Source: Prorocentrum cordatum
Lineage: Eukaryota; Sar; Dinophyceae; Prorocentrales; Prorocentraceae
Assembly: GCA_963575745.1 (NCBI GenBank)
Contig: CAUYUJ010015300.1
Span: 23,501-87,500 of the forward strand
Direction: 5' to 3'
Length of the DNA: 64,000 bases
Shown: one piece after another, positions 12,073 through 21,451 of the stretch
Position numbering within the stretch: position 1 is the first letter of the stretch
Layout: each line of letters begins with the position of its first letter
Notes under the pieces: generated by a model
The model's input: only the letters and a program-made list of their open reading frames with translations
What the model was told of the DNA's origin: nothing
The model's database searches: none
Position numbers and translations under genes: made by a program

Positions 12073-14050
12073 AACTGCTGACCCGCAACAGCCCAGCCCT
12101 CGACCCCCCCAGAGGCCGACGACGATCCCGACCCTGCGCTCCCTCGACGAGGATACCCAGTCGTACATAAAGTACGCTGCCACGGACGACGCTTGCACCA
12201 AACTCACTCACCCGCTCCTGGCCCTGGCGGCCTTCAAGGTCTTCCGTGGAATAGGGCGCCGGCTCAACTTCGCTGCCCGTATCCATGATGCGGTCCAAAA
12301 GGCCCAACGGGACGAAACCACAGACAGGCTCCACCTTGTCGCCACGGTGGAGCGCACGGTGAACGACAACCAAAACGGGCCATAGCCGATGGCTGCGAGA
12401 CCATCCTGCGAGGCAGCCCACGGGGCCCGCACGCCAACCTATGGCCCCAGGTAAACGCCTGCGTTCTAGCCAAACCTGCTTTGCTCAGCGTCCCATGGCT
12501 GCCAGCCACGTGGGGCAGCCCAGCATTGCTTTTTGGCTCATCGCTGTCATCGCTTAGTGCTGCAACTGGCAGGTCGAAGAGTTGGCCACCTGGGCCGATG
12601 TCTCCCACAATTGAGAGCGACGCCGAGCCTCGAAAGAAAAAAAAAACCTTTGGCTCGAACAAGACCGCCGTCGTCGTCTTCGACCTGTGGCCCCGCACGC
12701 AATCAGCACCCACACCGAAGGCTTCTACTCCCACGACTAGCGATCCGCACTATGATAAACTATACTGCTGCCTCCCGCACGTCGGTCATGCGCCCCCACG
12801 CCACCCGCGCCTCGGCGAGCGTGGCGTCGCAGCCCAGGGCGAGCAGGTCGACATCGGTGCCGGCGAAGCGGACCAGGCGCTCCAGCGCGACGCGCCACTT
12901 TGGCAGAGAGAGCCGCGGCGCTGCTCAGGCTACCGCCATGGCCCCAGACCCCCAGTCTCTCGCACGAGCCCAGGCTACCACGCTCGCCGAGCTCGCTCAT
13001 CTAGAGGCCGCCCATCGCAGAGGCGGATGCCCCAGCGGACGACGGCCCGCGCGGCCTCGGCGGCCACCTCGAGGCCGACAATCCTGCCGGATGGCCCTGC
13101 GACACCCCCAACCAGGGCGACTCCGAGGACAGTGTCGTGAGCCACGGAGGAAGCCTCCATGCCCCCCCCCCCCCTGGCCCCGAGCAGGTCTGACAGGCTT
13201 CTCCCTGCCCCCCCCCACCACCACCCGCGGACCCCTGGCCGCGAGCATTAACCAAAAAGGACCAGCAGAGCAGCGAGCACCAGAACGGCAGCGGCAATCG
13301 AGCTCGGACGTTCATGCCAGCGCCCTTGGTGGAGTGCTCGGGCCACCTTCACCTGGTCCACCAGAAGGTCATGCCCCGCGCGCCGCCTGAGCGACCCAGA
13401 GCCCTTCTCGGGCTCGCGGCAGTCACGCTCGCCACCTCCTCCGCTGCGCTCAGCAGGGCGACAGCCTCCCCTGCACGAGCAATACCAGCCCCTGCTCAAC
13501 GATGCCCAACAAAATGTGAGGCCCCCGCGCCAGGAGCAACGCTCCGGAAGAAGAGGAGGGAGAAGAAGGTGGAGGAGGAGCAGGGGGGACAGAGTCGAGA
13601 GGGCTGTTTGGCACGATCCCCCCTCCGAAGCGGTCGTCGGTGCGGCGCCTGCTTCTTGCGCGCCACGATTCCGTGTGCACCACCGCGGCTGCGGGCGGCC
13701 TTACAGGGCATAAGGCAACCCGCGTCGATCGCAACGATGACGGGACAGATGCAGATTAGCGCTAAGACAGGACAATGAGAAGGAAGAAAGCGAGGAGCAC
13801 GAGGAGGGAGGGGAGGGGAGGAGGGAGGAGCGTGCACAAGTAGTGAAAGCACGTCGCGTGCTTCATTAATCCTTGTCATCCTCCCTATCTTCGTCGTCCT
13901 CCCTGCCCTCCACCTCCAACTCATTACCTAACAGCGAAGACTGATAGGTTTCTAGTTGACTCAAAAGAGCTCACAGATCACTCCACAGGGGGGTCCGGGC
14001 AGGTGTTGGGGAGTTGCCGGGCGGCAGGGTGCCGGGCTCGTTTTTCACCA
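12073..14050. other. Anonymous GC-rich DNA, possibly older retroelement debris
   Basis: Overlapping frames at 12481-13140 and 12533-13390 (+) are Pro/Arg/Ala-rich with no recognisable domain, as expected from GC-rich non-coding DNA. C homopolymers occur near 13160-13170. There is no convincing gene. Confidence 0.4.
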
Positions 14051-14488
14051 ACAGTCACACACTTCGTGCTCTTCGACTTCCCAGAACTCCATTCCCAGGC
14101 CACATTCTGAATACCCGGATGCAACAGTCACACACTTCGTGTTCTTCGAGATCCCAGAACGCCATTCCCGGGCCACATTTAGAATAACCAGATGCAACAG
14201 TCACACACTTCGTGCTCTTCGAGATCCCAGAACGCCATTCCCGGGCCACATTTAGAATAACCAGATGCAACAGTCACACACTTCGTGCTCTTCGAGTTCC
14301 CAGAACTCCATTCCCGGGCCACATTCTGGAGGGCCGGATGCAACAGTCACACACTTCGTGCTCTTCGAGTTCCCAGAATTCCATTCCCGGGCCACATTTT
14401 GGATGCCCGGAGCCAACTGTAGGCCACTTCCTGGTCTTCGAGTTCCCAGAACTACATTCCCGGGCCACATTTTGAATAGCCAGACGCT
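14051..14488 (+). repeat. 73-bp tandem repeat, six copies
   Basis: Units begin ACAGTCACACACTTCGTG at 14051, 14124, 14197, 14270 and 14343, with a diverged copy at about 14416. The period is exactly 73 bases. Each unit carries CACTTCGTGCTCTTCGAG and ATTCCCGGGCCACATT. The array ends about 120 bases before the start codon of the next gene, so it may lie in its 5' region. Confidence 0.9.
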
Positions 14489-14605
14489 TCGTAGTCCTTC
14501 CGCCACAGCCGTGTTTGGTTCAGGAATTGCTAGTGACACTGCAGTCCACTGCATTCAATCGTGCCACTGCATTCACTCACTGCAGTCCACTCAGTTTCGA
14601 TTGCA

Positions 14606-16792
14606 ATGGCGTTCCCCTGGCCGTACCCCCATACCCAACGTTCATCCGCAGCCTCTGCTCCGCGAGGCTCGTCCGAAGTGTCGCCGCCTCGCGGTGCTTC
14701 TCAGCCTGCGCCGCCTCGCGGTGCTTCTCAGCCTGCGGAGGAAGGTGGACAGACGCCTGGTTCTGGCGCTGTGCAGCCTGCGTCTTTCACGGTCGCCTCG
14801 TTCAATTTCGGGTTCGAGCAGGGCATGATGACTGGTAAGCAGGCGGCCACTCACTGCGCTAACTTCGGAAGGGTGTGCGCCACGATAGTGGAGACCGCTG
14901 ATGCTGATATTGTCTGTGGCTGCGAGGTCGGTGCGTTCCGTGAAGGCTTTCGCCGAGCAGGGATCAACGTGACAGAGATCCTCAGTAAGCCTTTCGGTGA
15001 TGGCATTCGCTTCTCGGAGGTCGACAACTACTTGACTCTCTGGGGGTTCCGCGGTGCTTCTCAGCCTGCGGAACTGACTCTGTGCGAAGACAGCAAAGTT
15101 TACAGGCCTCCTAGCGGCCGAGAGATTGATGCTGTTATTTCACATTTTGAGGTGAACAAACCAGGCCATGACAAGTTCCACGTGGTGATCGCCAACATGC
15201 ACATCGTGTGCGGCAAGAAACCGCCGACCATCCAGACTCGAAAGCGGACAGTTCGCAATCTCCGCTTGCACCTGGACCGCCTGGGAAAGATTCTTGAGAA
15301 TCTGAGCCAGGCAGTCGTTCTGCTTGTAGTCGGCGACGACAACCTCACTTTCCAGGAGGCGCGGGAGGCTTGCCAGCGCCAGCAGAACGACGAGAAGCTC
15401 TGGGAGGTCCATGCCACTCCGGCCGACCTCAAAGGCGACCACGTCGCGGTCTGCGGAGCAGTCGCCCGTTTCTGCTCCATTGCCGTTGGCGCGTCTTTTA
15501 CGGATCGTGGCATGCGCAACGACGCACACGATGCGGTGGCGGTTGTGCTCACTCTCCCTGGTGCTATTCAGCCTGGGGAGAGCAAGAGGCGGAAGATTGT
15601 CGTCGAAAACGTCTCCGACGCCGACGTCAGCGTACAGGCGGACGCCGAGTCTTCTGTGCATTGGGATCGGTCGCCGAGTTCTACTCCTCCGCTTTCACCG
15701 ACTTCACCGGGTGATCCCGACTACGTCGAGGATGTCGTTCAGAATCGCGCGAACGACTTGCACAGGGAGCTGAGGCAGCTTTGGGACGACAGGTACGACG
15801 AGGAGTACGATCCGAAAGTCCTCCATCATCTCAGTCTCTTGCTTTTCAAAAAGAGGAAGTCCACGGAGCCAGCGGACACTAATCCAGCTGGCGCTCCTCA
15901 GCCTGGCTCGGAATATGACACGGCCTTTGCGTCTCAGGAGGAGACTGGCCGAGCCATTCTCTCTGTCCTTAAGCTTCGACATGACTTTCTGCGGAGCAAG
16001 AACATCGACGACATGCGCTACGTTCTCACGGAGCCTGAGCGCCAGGAATTGGTCAGAGTAGCTCGCGACCAGTACGAGCAGTCGCGGCAGCAGCGTGCGC
16101 TTCAGGAACGGGATGTCGAAAAGGGAAAAGCGAGAGGCAAGTCTGCGCCACAAGGGGGCCATGCGGTTCCGCAGGGTCCTAACAAAGGGCCAGGCGGTAA
16201 GAAAGGTTCTCACGGTGCTTCTCAGCCTGCGGGAAAAGGTGGCCAGGCCAAGGGTGCAGGTCTGGGTAGCGTCGCCAAGTTTGTGAAAGACCAGAAGCGT
16301 AAGCGGTGGCGTCGCCATTTGCAACGTGTGGCCGGTACCAAACAGATCTGGGAGGTGCTGGCCTTCTCAGGGCGCTTCGACGTTGATTGGCTAACGCAAG
16401 CGTTGCAAGCTGATCACAGCGAGGGCCGCGATGCAGCAGTTCCCGAGGAAGCTCTGCGGCAACAGCGGCGCCGGCTGCACCACCAGAAGGCCGAGGCCAT
16501 CGCGCGCTACAACGAGGGGGAGCGGCTTTCCCTCCATCTGTCTGCCCAGGCTGGCCAGCCAAAGCCGAACTTCACGCGCAGGCAGCTGGGCGTGTTGCAG
16601 ATGTTTGAGAGCGGAGCGCTGCTTCAATTCCGCAACCAAGCGATTCTGGCGTTGGGGCACGGCCGTCTGTTCAGGGCCGATGGCGACTACCTGGACATCG
16701 GCGGCAGCACGGGCGGTGGCTCCAGGAGCATCATCGATTCATGGCAGCCGCCGGACTGGCGTGACTTCCTCCAAGACGATCAGGACATCTGA
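14606..16792 (+). CDS. Endonuclease/exonuclease/phosphatase-fold protein with GASQPA linkers
   Basis: A single uninterrupted frame encodes 728 residues from the first ATG at 14606; the frame is open a little further upstream but only from a GTG. Residues about 60-320 resemble the DNase I-like EEP superfamily. The ordered motifs are SFNFG (Asn, about 65-69), CEVG (Glu, about 106-109), NMH, VVGDDNL (about 241-247) and NDAHDAV near 305-311 in place of the usual S-D-H end motif. EEP enzymes cleave phosphodiesters or phosphomonoesters, and retroelements use such domains to nick target DNA, but the substrate here is unknown. The C-terminal half is charged, then has a conserved-looking Arg/Gln-rich end I do not recognise. 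GASQPA hexapeptides (residues about 30-42, 150 and 535) interrupt the protein, one inside the EEP region, and are encoded by the 20-bp dispersed DNA motif. No reverse transcriptase follows, so a LINE endonuclease is unlikely. Confidence 0.7.
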   Translation: MAFPWPYPHTQRSSAASAPRGSSEVSPPRGASQPAPPRGASQPAEEGGQTPGSGAVQPASFTVASFNFGFEQGMMTGKQAATHCANFGRVCATIVETADADIVCGCEVGAFREGFRRAGINVTEILSKPFGDGIRFSEVDNYLTLWGFRGASQPAELTLCEDSKVYRPPSGREIDAVISHFEVNKPGHDKFHVVIANMHIVCGKKPPTIQTRKRTVRNLRLHLDRLGKILENLSQAVVLLVVGDDNLTFQEAREACQRQQNDEKLWEVHATPADLKGDHVAVCGAVARFCSIAVGASFTDRGMRNDAHDAVAVVLTLPGAIQPGESKRRKIVVENVSDADVSVQADAESSVHWDRSPSSTPPLSPTSPGDPDYVEDVVQNRANDLHRELRQLWDDRYDEEYDPKVLHHLSLLLFKKRKSTEPADTNPAGAPQPGSEYDTAFASQEETGRAILSVLKLRHDFLRSKNIDDMRYVLTEPERQELVRVARDQYEQSRQQRALQERDVEKGKARGKSAPQGGHAVPQGPNKGPGGKKGSHGASQPAGKGGQAKGAGLGSVAKFVKDQKRKRWRRHLQRVAGTKQIWEVLAFSGRFDVDWLTQALQADHSEGRDAAVPEEALRQQRRRLHHQKAEAIARYNEGERLSLHLSAQAGQPKPNFTRRQLGVLQMFESGALLQFRNQAILALGHGRLFRADGDYLDIGGSTGGGSRSIIDSWQPPDWRDFLQDDQDI

Positions 16793-16879
16793 GTTTTGCA
16801 AGTCTCCCTGCCCGCGGTGCTTCTCAGCCTGCGGTCTGCCGCTCTCCAGCTGCGGTCTCGAGCAGTAGCGTTCGAAAGC

Positions 16880-17060
16880 ATGCGAGTTCCTGCGGTGCTT
16901 CTCAGCCTGCAGGTTTCGCAGCTTGCGCTCTGCAGTACAAGTGCTTTTCAGCATGCGACATCCTGCGGTGCTTCTCAGCCTGCAGGGTTCCCAACGTGCG
17001 GTTTGCAATGCATTCCATTTCAGTATGCGAGTTCCTGCGGTGTTTCTCAGGCTGCAGGGC
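16880..17060 (+). repeat. Tandem ~72-bp repeat containing the 20-bp motif
   Basis: Three consecutive units start with (C)AGCATGCGAGTTCCTGCGG-like sequence near 16878, 16951 and 17024, each followed by the 20-bp motif. The last two units are duplicated with the 443-bp repeat at 19741-19860. Confidence 0.75.
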
Positions 17061-17367
17061 TCCGAGGCTCTTCGCTTCGATGCCAATGTTTTCAGACACC
17101 GTAGCTCCGTTCCGTAAACATCTTCCCAGAACCGCTCGCAACCTTTTGCAGCTGGCGGTCTGCAGACGTAGTCTGTCTCAGCATGCGAGCTCCCGCACGC
17201 TTCGCCGGCTTTTGCTGCGCGGACAATTTTCTCACACACGTCAGCGCCGTTTGTATGCGTCAGAAAAACATGTAGACATTCACGAAGGGCTCAGTCTGTA
17301 TATCGTCACATCATTACATACGCAGTCGTCGAACACATCGGTGTACATTCAGCGCTTTGTCCTTCTA
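16925..17367 (+). repeat. 443-bp direct repeat, copy A
   Basis: This segment matches 19721-20163 over its whole 443 bases with no net insertion or deletion. I count about seven substitutions by eye, roughly 98 percent identity. It starts just after the EEP-like gene and contains part of the ~72-bp tandem repeat. Its ends lack an obvious TG...CA pair. Confidence 0.9.
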
Positions 17368-17420
17368 CAGCATTCTTTCCGTTGATAACAGTGTTCTGAT
17401 GGGTTCGCTTCGTTCTAAAA

Positions 17421-18206
17421 GCGTTGATAGCAGTGTCTCGTTTGCGGACACCTCATTGTACATCAACTCACTGATACCGAGTTTCCTTTCACATAAGTGA
17501 ATGCATACCAGTGTATGTTGGTTACTACAAAAGTGGGTTCCTACAACCGACTTCATGATCGCTATCATCATCGCAGATTTCACTCATCCTCATCACCACG
17601 ACTGGTTCACGTTGGCCTGCGGTGCTTCTCGGCCTGCAGTTCCTTCCGTTACACTGTAGTTGAAGCCGTTCATGGCAGTGACTCGTTTAAAGACAACTTT
17701 AGTATTGGGGGAAGTGTCGATAGCAGCGTTTCTTTTTACTTATACACGCGTTGATAGCAGTGTCTCGTTTGTGGACAACTCATTATATATCAACTCATTC
17801 ATACAGAGTTTCTTTTCGCAGCAAGTGAATGCACAGCAGTGTATCTGCATTACTGGCCCCCACTCCATTATCACTATCATCATCAACGATTTCCTACACG
17901 CGTGTGCGCGGCGGTCGCCATGAGTGAATAGTTTGCAGAGACTTCTCGCATTGATAGCCATGGGTCACTTCAGAGTGAACTCATTTGTGATCTTCTTTTA
18001 TTGGAAGTTGAATCGGTTGATGGCAGTGCCTCGTTTAAACTCCACTTTGGTATTGCTAGTAGTGTCAATGCCAGCGTTTCTTTTTAATTGTGCAAGCGTT
18101 GATAGCAGTGTCTCGTTTGTGGTTAGTTATAACAGCGTTGACAGCAGTGTCTCGTTTGCGGACACCTCATTGTACATCAACTCGCTGATACCGGGTTTCC
18201 TATCAA
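17421..18206 (+). repeat. Degenerate compound repeat (88 + 97 bp)
   Basis: The block GTTGATAGCAGTGTCTCG... with CAACTCA..GATACCGAGTTTCC occurs at 17421-17510, 17748-17845 and 18096-18205 (the last with an insertion). A preceding block around GGCAGTG(A/C)CTCGTTTAAA occurs at 17664-17750 and 18009-18097. No protein-coding potential is evident. Confidence 0.75.
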
Positions 18207-18231
18207 CACCATCATCATCATCCTTAACCTC

Positions 18232-18276
18232 CTCGTAGCCATTTTGCTTAGAGCTGTAGCCACATGTTTGCTCGAG
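18232..18276 (+). other. Tandem pair of spliced-leader relics
   Basis: Relic 1 (18232-18253) contains CGTAGCCATTTTG, identical over 13 bases to the dinoflagellate spliced leader, and ends in AGAG where the leader ends CAAG (16 of 22 positions agree). Relic 2 (18254-18276) follows directly: GTAGCCA, three extra bases, then GTTTGCTCGAG resembling TTTTGGCTCAAG. Spliced leaders are added to mRNA by trans-splicing, so their presence in genomic DNA means an mRNA was reverse-transcribed and reinserted. Two in a row imply two cycles. Confidence 0.8.
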
Positions 18277-18327
18277 TTTCACCTGGCCGTCCAGCCGCGG
18301 CGGTGCTCCTCAGCCTGCCTTGTCACA

Positions 18328-19398
18328 ATGCCAGCACGCGGCAAGGCATCGCCCCCGCCACCCCCGGCCCCGTGCGATGGCCCGTGGGAGATTCTGCCGG
18401 ATCCGCCCGCACCGACTCCTCAGCCAGGTGTCGACGTGGTCTTTGAGCAGGCTCACCTCGAAGACATCCGCCGTACACCAGGGATGGGCGGCAAGACCGC
18501 CTGCCAGTGGCAGCGCGCGCTGCGCGCCGAGTGCATTGTCAACAACTTGTCGTTCAAAGACGTAACAAACGACCCGTCCTACGACTGGAAGCAACTGCTT
18601 CGGTCTGCCGCTCCGGGTTTCGCTGAGCGCATAATCGGGCAGGGCATCGCCCAGGTTCTCTTTCGCATCATCGAGACAGAGCGCGACCCTAACTACTCCA
18701 ACACGGATGGCCACGGCAGGCACTTCTTCGAGTTCCGTCGTGCAGACGGTTCAGCCATGCGCCTGCATTACCATAAGAACGGCCGACCCGATGAGCCCAC
18801 CTATGTCGGTCCACCACGCGCCGTTGCTCAGCCTGCCGTGCCTGAGCCTTGCGCTGCTCAGCCTCATGTTCCTCGTGGCGGCGCTGCTCAGACTGCCGTG
18901 CCTGACGGTGGCGCTGCTCAGCCTGCCGAGACTGGCGGTGATGCCCCACTGCTCTTCACACAGGAGCACCTGCAAGAGGCAGCCTGCTCGCGCCAGATTG
19001 TGGGCCGCGACGAAGCCAGCGCCGCTCTCCAATCGCTGTTGCACTACCACCATGGCGAGACTGCCCCAGGTGCTGTTGACATCACCGATGGCTCAGCATT
19101 TGACTGGCTTCGATGGGTGGCACATATCGAAGGTGCGCGCGACGTCATCCGCAATGGCGTCCACAGGGTCTACGCTGTCCGCTGGAATCCGCACTGGGCT
19201 CCAGAGGCCGTCTTCTGCTACGGCAACAACACCTACAGCACACTGGTGCCCCGCAAATCGCGCTACACAGGCTCGTGGAGCCACGCGCGAATTGTGACTC
19301 ACCGGAACGCCAATTGGGTGACCGAACCGTTGCTATCTGCGGCCCCTGTGGCAGCTACGCCGTGGCTGGTGTTGCGGGATCAAATAACCTGGGAGTGA
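18328..19398 (+). CDS. Retrocopied gene with two diverged copies of an unknown domain
   Basis: This is 356 residues from the first in-frame ATG at 18328, 52 bases after the tandem spliced-leader relics; the upstream extension to 18244 lacks an ATG. After a Pro-rich start, domain A (about 35-155) contains FEQAHLED, DVTNDPSYDW and IIGQGIAQVLF. Domain B (about 212-325) contains FTQEHLQE, DITDGSAFDW and VIRNGVHRVYAVR. The shared pattern F-x-Q-x-H-L, then D-[VI]-T, D-W and I-x-x-G-[IV]-x-x-V shows an internal duplication. The linker has AQPA repeats encoded by a variant of the local 20-bp motif. I do not recognise the family. There are no introns and no membrane segment. The gene sits between two 443-bp direct repeats. 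Confidence 0.65.
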   Translation: MPARGKASPPPPPAPCDGPWEILPDPPAPTPQPGVDVVFEQAHLEDIRRTPGMGGKTACQWQRALRAECIVNNLSFKDVTNDPSYDWKQLLRSAAPGFAERIIGQGIAQVLFRIIETERDPNYSNTDGHGRHFFEFRRADGSAMRLHYHKNGRPDEPTYVGPPRAVAQPAVPEPCAAQPHVPRGGAAQTAVPDGGAAQPAETGGDAPLLFTQEHLQEAACSRQIVGRDEASAALQSLLHYHHGETAPGAVDITDGSAFDWLRWVAHIEGARDVIRNGVHRVYAVRWNPHWAPEAVFCYGNNTYSTLVPRKSRYTGSWSHARIVTHRNANWVTEPLLSAAPVAATPWLVLRDQITWE

Positions 19399-19472
19399 TC
19401 TCTGGCAAACGAGATGTGGTGCTTCTCAGCCTGCACTCATGTGACACGCAATGCCGTGCCCTGCAATCGCGT

Positions 19473-19721
19473 GGTGTTTCTCAGCCTGCACTCGCAGGTC
19501 CTTCGGAGGTCAATTGTTATGAGTTCGGCACGGTCTCGGTCAAGTACAGCGTGCTGTGGGGATCCCGAGATGGGGCCTGGCTCAAGGTGCTCAAGACGTA
19601 CTGGAGTGTCCCAGAGCCGGAGTGCCAGCTGATCCTCGGGAGTTGGAACGGCATTTTCAGGCCGTGGCCGGACACGTTCTGGATCAGGACGGGGGGGTCC
19701 GAGCCCGAGATGGAGTGCTAG
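19473..19721 (+). CDS. Possible coding fragment downstream of the duplicated-domain gene
   Basis: A frame different from the upstream gene reads GVSQPAL at the 20-bp motif and continues for about 80 codons with normal amino-acid balance, including VLWGSRDGAW and ILGSWNGIF, to a TAG just before repeat copy B. It could be a second exon, a frame-shifted tail of the upstream protein or chance. No ATG starts it. Confidence 0.25.
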   Translation, partial: GVSQPALAGPSEVNCYEFGTVSVKYSVLWGSRDGAWLKVLKTYWSVPEPECQLILGSWNGIFRPWPDTFWIRTGGSEPEMEC

Positions 19722-20163
19722 CGCTCTGCAGTACAAGTGCTTTTCAGCATGCGACATCCTGCGGTGCTTCTCAGCCTGCAGGGTTCGCAGCGTGCGGTTT
19801 GCAATGCATTCCTTTTCAGTATGCGAGTTCCTGCGGTGTTTCTCAGGTTGCAGGGCTCCGAGGCTCTTCGCTTCGATGCCAATGTTTTCAGACACCGTAG
19901 CTCCGTTCCGTAAACATCTTCCAAGAGCCGCTCGCAACCTTTTGCAGCTGGCGGTCTGCAGACGTAGTCTGTCTCAGCATGCGAGCTCCCGCACGCTTCG
20001 CCGGCTTTTGCTGCGCGGACAATTTTCTCACACACGTCAGCGCCGTTTGTAGGCGTCAGAAAAACATGTAGACATTCACGAAGGGCTCAGTCTGTATATC
20101 GTCACATCATTACATACGCAGTCGTCGAACACATCGGTGTACATTCAGCGCTTTGTCCTTCTA
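19721..20163 (+). repeat. 443-bp direct repeat, copy B
   Basis: This is the downstream partner of 16925-17367, same orientation and same length, 2796 bases later. It begins right at the stop of the preceding frame and ends against the GGCTGA minisatellite. No clear target-site duplication was seen at the outer ends. Confidence 0.9.
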
Positions 20164-20169
20164 GCTGGG

Positions 20170-20510
20170 TCGCTTCGTGCTGAGGCTGAGGCTGAGGCTG
20201 AGGCAGGCTGAGGCTGAGGCCGAGGCCGACGGCAGACTGAGGCTGAGGCTGAAGCAGGCTGAGGCTGAGGCAAGGCAGGCTGAGGCTGAGGCTGAGGCTG
20301 AGGCAGGCTGATGCTGAGGCAGGCTGAGGCTGAGGCTGAGGCTGATGCAGGCTGAGGCCTGAGGCAGGCTGAGGCTGAGGCCGAGGCTGAAGGCAGACTG
20401 AGGCTGAGGCTGAAGCAGGCTGAGGCTGAGGCTGAGGCAGGCTGAGGCTGAGGCAGGCTGAGGCTGAGGCTGAGGCAGGCTGAGGCTGAGGCTGTGACTG
20501 CGACTGCCGT
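20170..20510 (+). repeat. GGCTGA hexanucleotide minisatellite
   Basis: About 340 bases of GAGGCT/GGCTGA units with occasional GGCAGGCTGA and GGCCGA variants. It is followed by GCGACT-type variants to about 20550. The period of six keeps frames open (Ser/Ala/Leu-rich on the - strand); not a gene. Confidence 0.95.
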
Positions 20511-20550
20511 TGCCACTGCGACTGTCATCGCGAATGCGACTACGACTGCG

Positions 20551-20998
20551 AGAACAGCAGAATTCTACAACTGGATTCTCATCTGAATCTTATGGGGAAT
20601 GCTTCCAGATATGCTCCTACACATCGCTGTTAGGTTGCTTTGCAGGGATAATTTTCTCCAGAGAGATCGAGAGAGAGAGAGAGGAAGTGAGTGAGCGGGA
20701 GGAGCTGCGGAATGGAGACAGACAGGCAGCAGGATGCGAGGACAGGGGCCGCACTGACATTGAAGGTAAATGAAAGCCAGCTGTGTAGTGTTACCTCGAG
20801 GCGTCGAAGCTTGGTCCCCAGTCTCCTCCTCCTCCTCCTCCTCCCACCCATCCGTATCGTCTGTCTGTTTATTGTCCTTCTCCTCATCGTCATCGTCATC
20901 AATGTATTCTCCCTCCGCCCCCACCTCCTCCTACCACGATGCCAATATTGTGTGTATCGGTATATGCTTACATGTTGTGTGCATCTGCACCACTCACT
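20551..20998. other. Anonymous DNA with short GA and CTC runs
   Basis: Contains a GAGAGA run near 20663-20685 and a CTCCTC run near 20822-20845. No gene seen. Confidence 0.5.
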
Positions 20999-21411
20999 GG
21001 TGTATATATATATATATATATATAGATATGTCTCTCTGTCTCCCTGTCTCTCTCTCTCTCTCTCGTTGTCTCTCTTTCTCTCTTTATATATATATATATA
21101 TATATATATGTCTCTCTCTCCTTCTCTCCATATGTATCTCTATCTGCCGGAATACATAATACATTGCATAAAGCATGTTTAGATATGCATACATATATAG
21201 TTATACATTCATGCATACATACATATACACATATATATATATACCTATATATATACATACACGGGCGCCGACTTATATTCATATACACATGCCTATACAC
21301 ATGCATCTATTTATACGTACATACGCACACACACACATATATATATAAATATATATATATGTATATATATACATGTGAAAATGAGTATGTACATATATAT
21401 ATATATATACA
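20999..21411 (+). repeat. TA/CT/ACAT microsatellite cluster
   Basis: Alternating (TA)n, (CT)n and ACATATAC runs. Open frames here encode Tyr/Ile or Ser/Leu ladders and are artefacts of the repeats. Confidence 0.9.
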
Positions 21412-21451
21412 CTAGAACCACGCGCGCGCTTCGCGCGCGCTTAGGTTCTAG
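21412..21451. repeat. 40-bp palindrome at a composition boundary
   Basis: CTAGAACC at 21412-21419 pairs with GGTTCTAG at 21444-21451. The interior CGCGCGCGC and GCGCGCGC arms pair around TTC, leaving a near-perfect hairpin. It lies exactly where TA-rich microsatellite gives way to the GC-rich repeat. Confidence 0.8.

Larger units (their letters stand above)
14691..19852 (+). repeat. Dispersed 20-bp motif GCGGTGCTTCTCAGCCTGCG
   Basis: Near-identical copies, all on the + strand, start at 14691, 14718, 15051, 16212, 16814, 16892, 16965, 17037, 17619, 18300, 19416, 19471, 19761 and 19833. Shorter variants occur at about 15560, 15890 and 18820-18930. Four copies lie inside the 14606-16792 gene in the frame that reads GASQPA; the variants in the 18328-19398 gene read AQPA. 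The others are in non-coding DNA or other frames. No copies were seen elsewhere in the window. Confidence 0.9.

Noticed and set aside
12524-12546. Spliced-leader relic near TTTTTGGCTCATC
   Set aside because: The 3' ten bases match but the GTAGCC part is missing and no gene follows.
12481-13390. Overlapping + strand frames of 219 and 285 codons
   Set aside because: Pro/Arg/Ala-rich in two frames at once, no motif; typical of GC-rich non-coding DNA.
16925-20163. LTR retrotransposon
   Set aside because: The 443-bp repeats look LTR-like, but lack TG...CA ends, a primer-binding site, a target duplication and any retroviral-type gene between them. Kept only as direct repeats.
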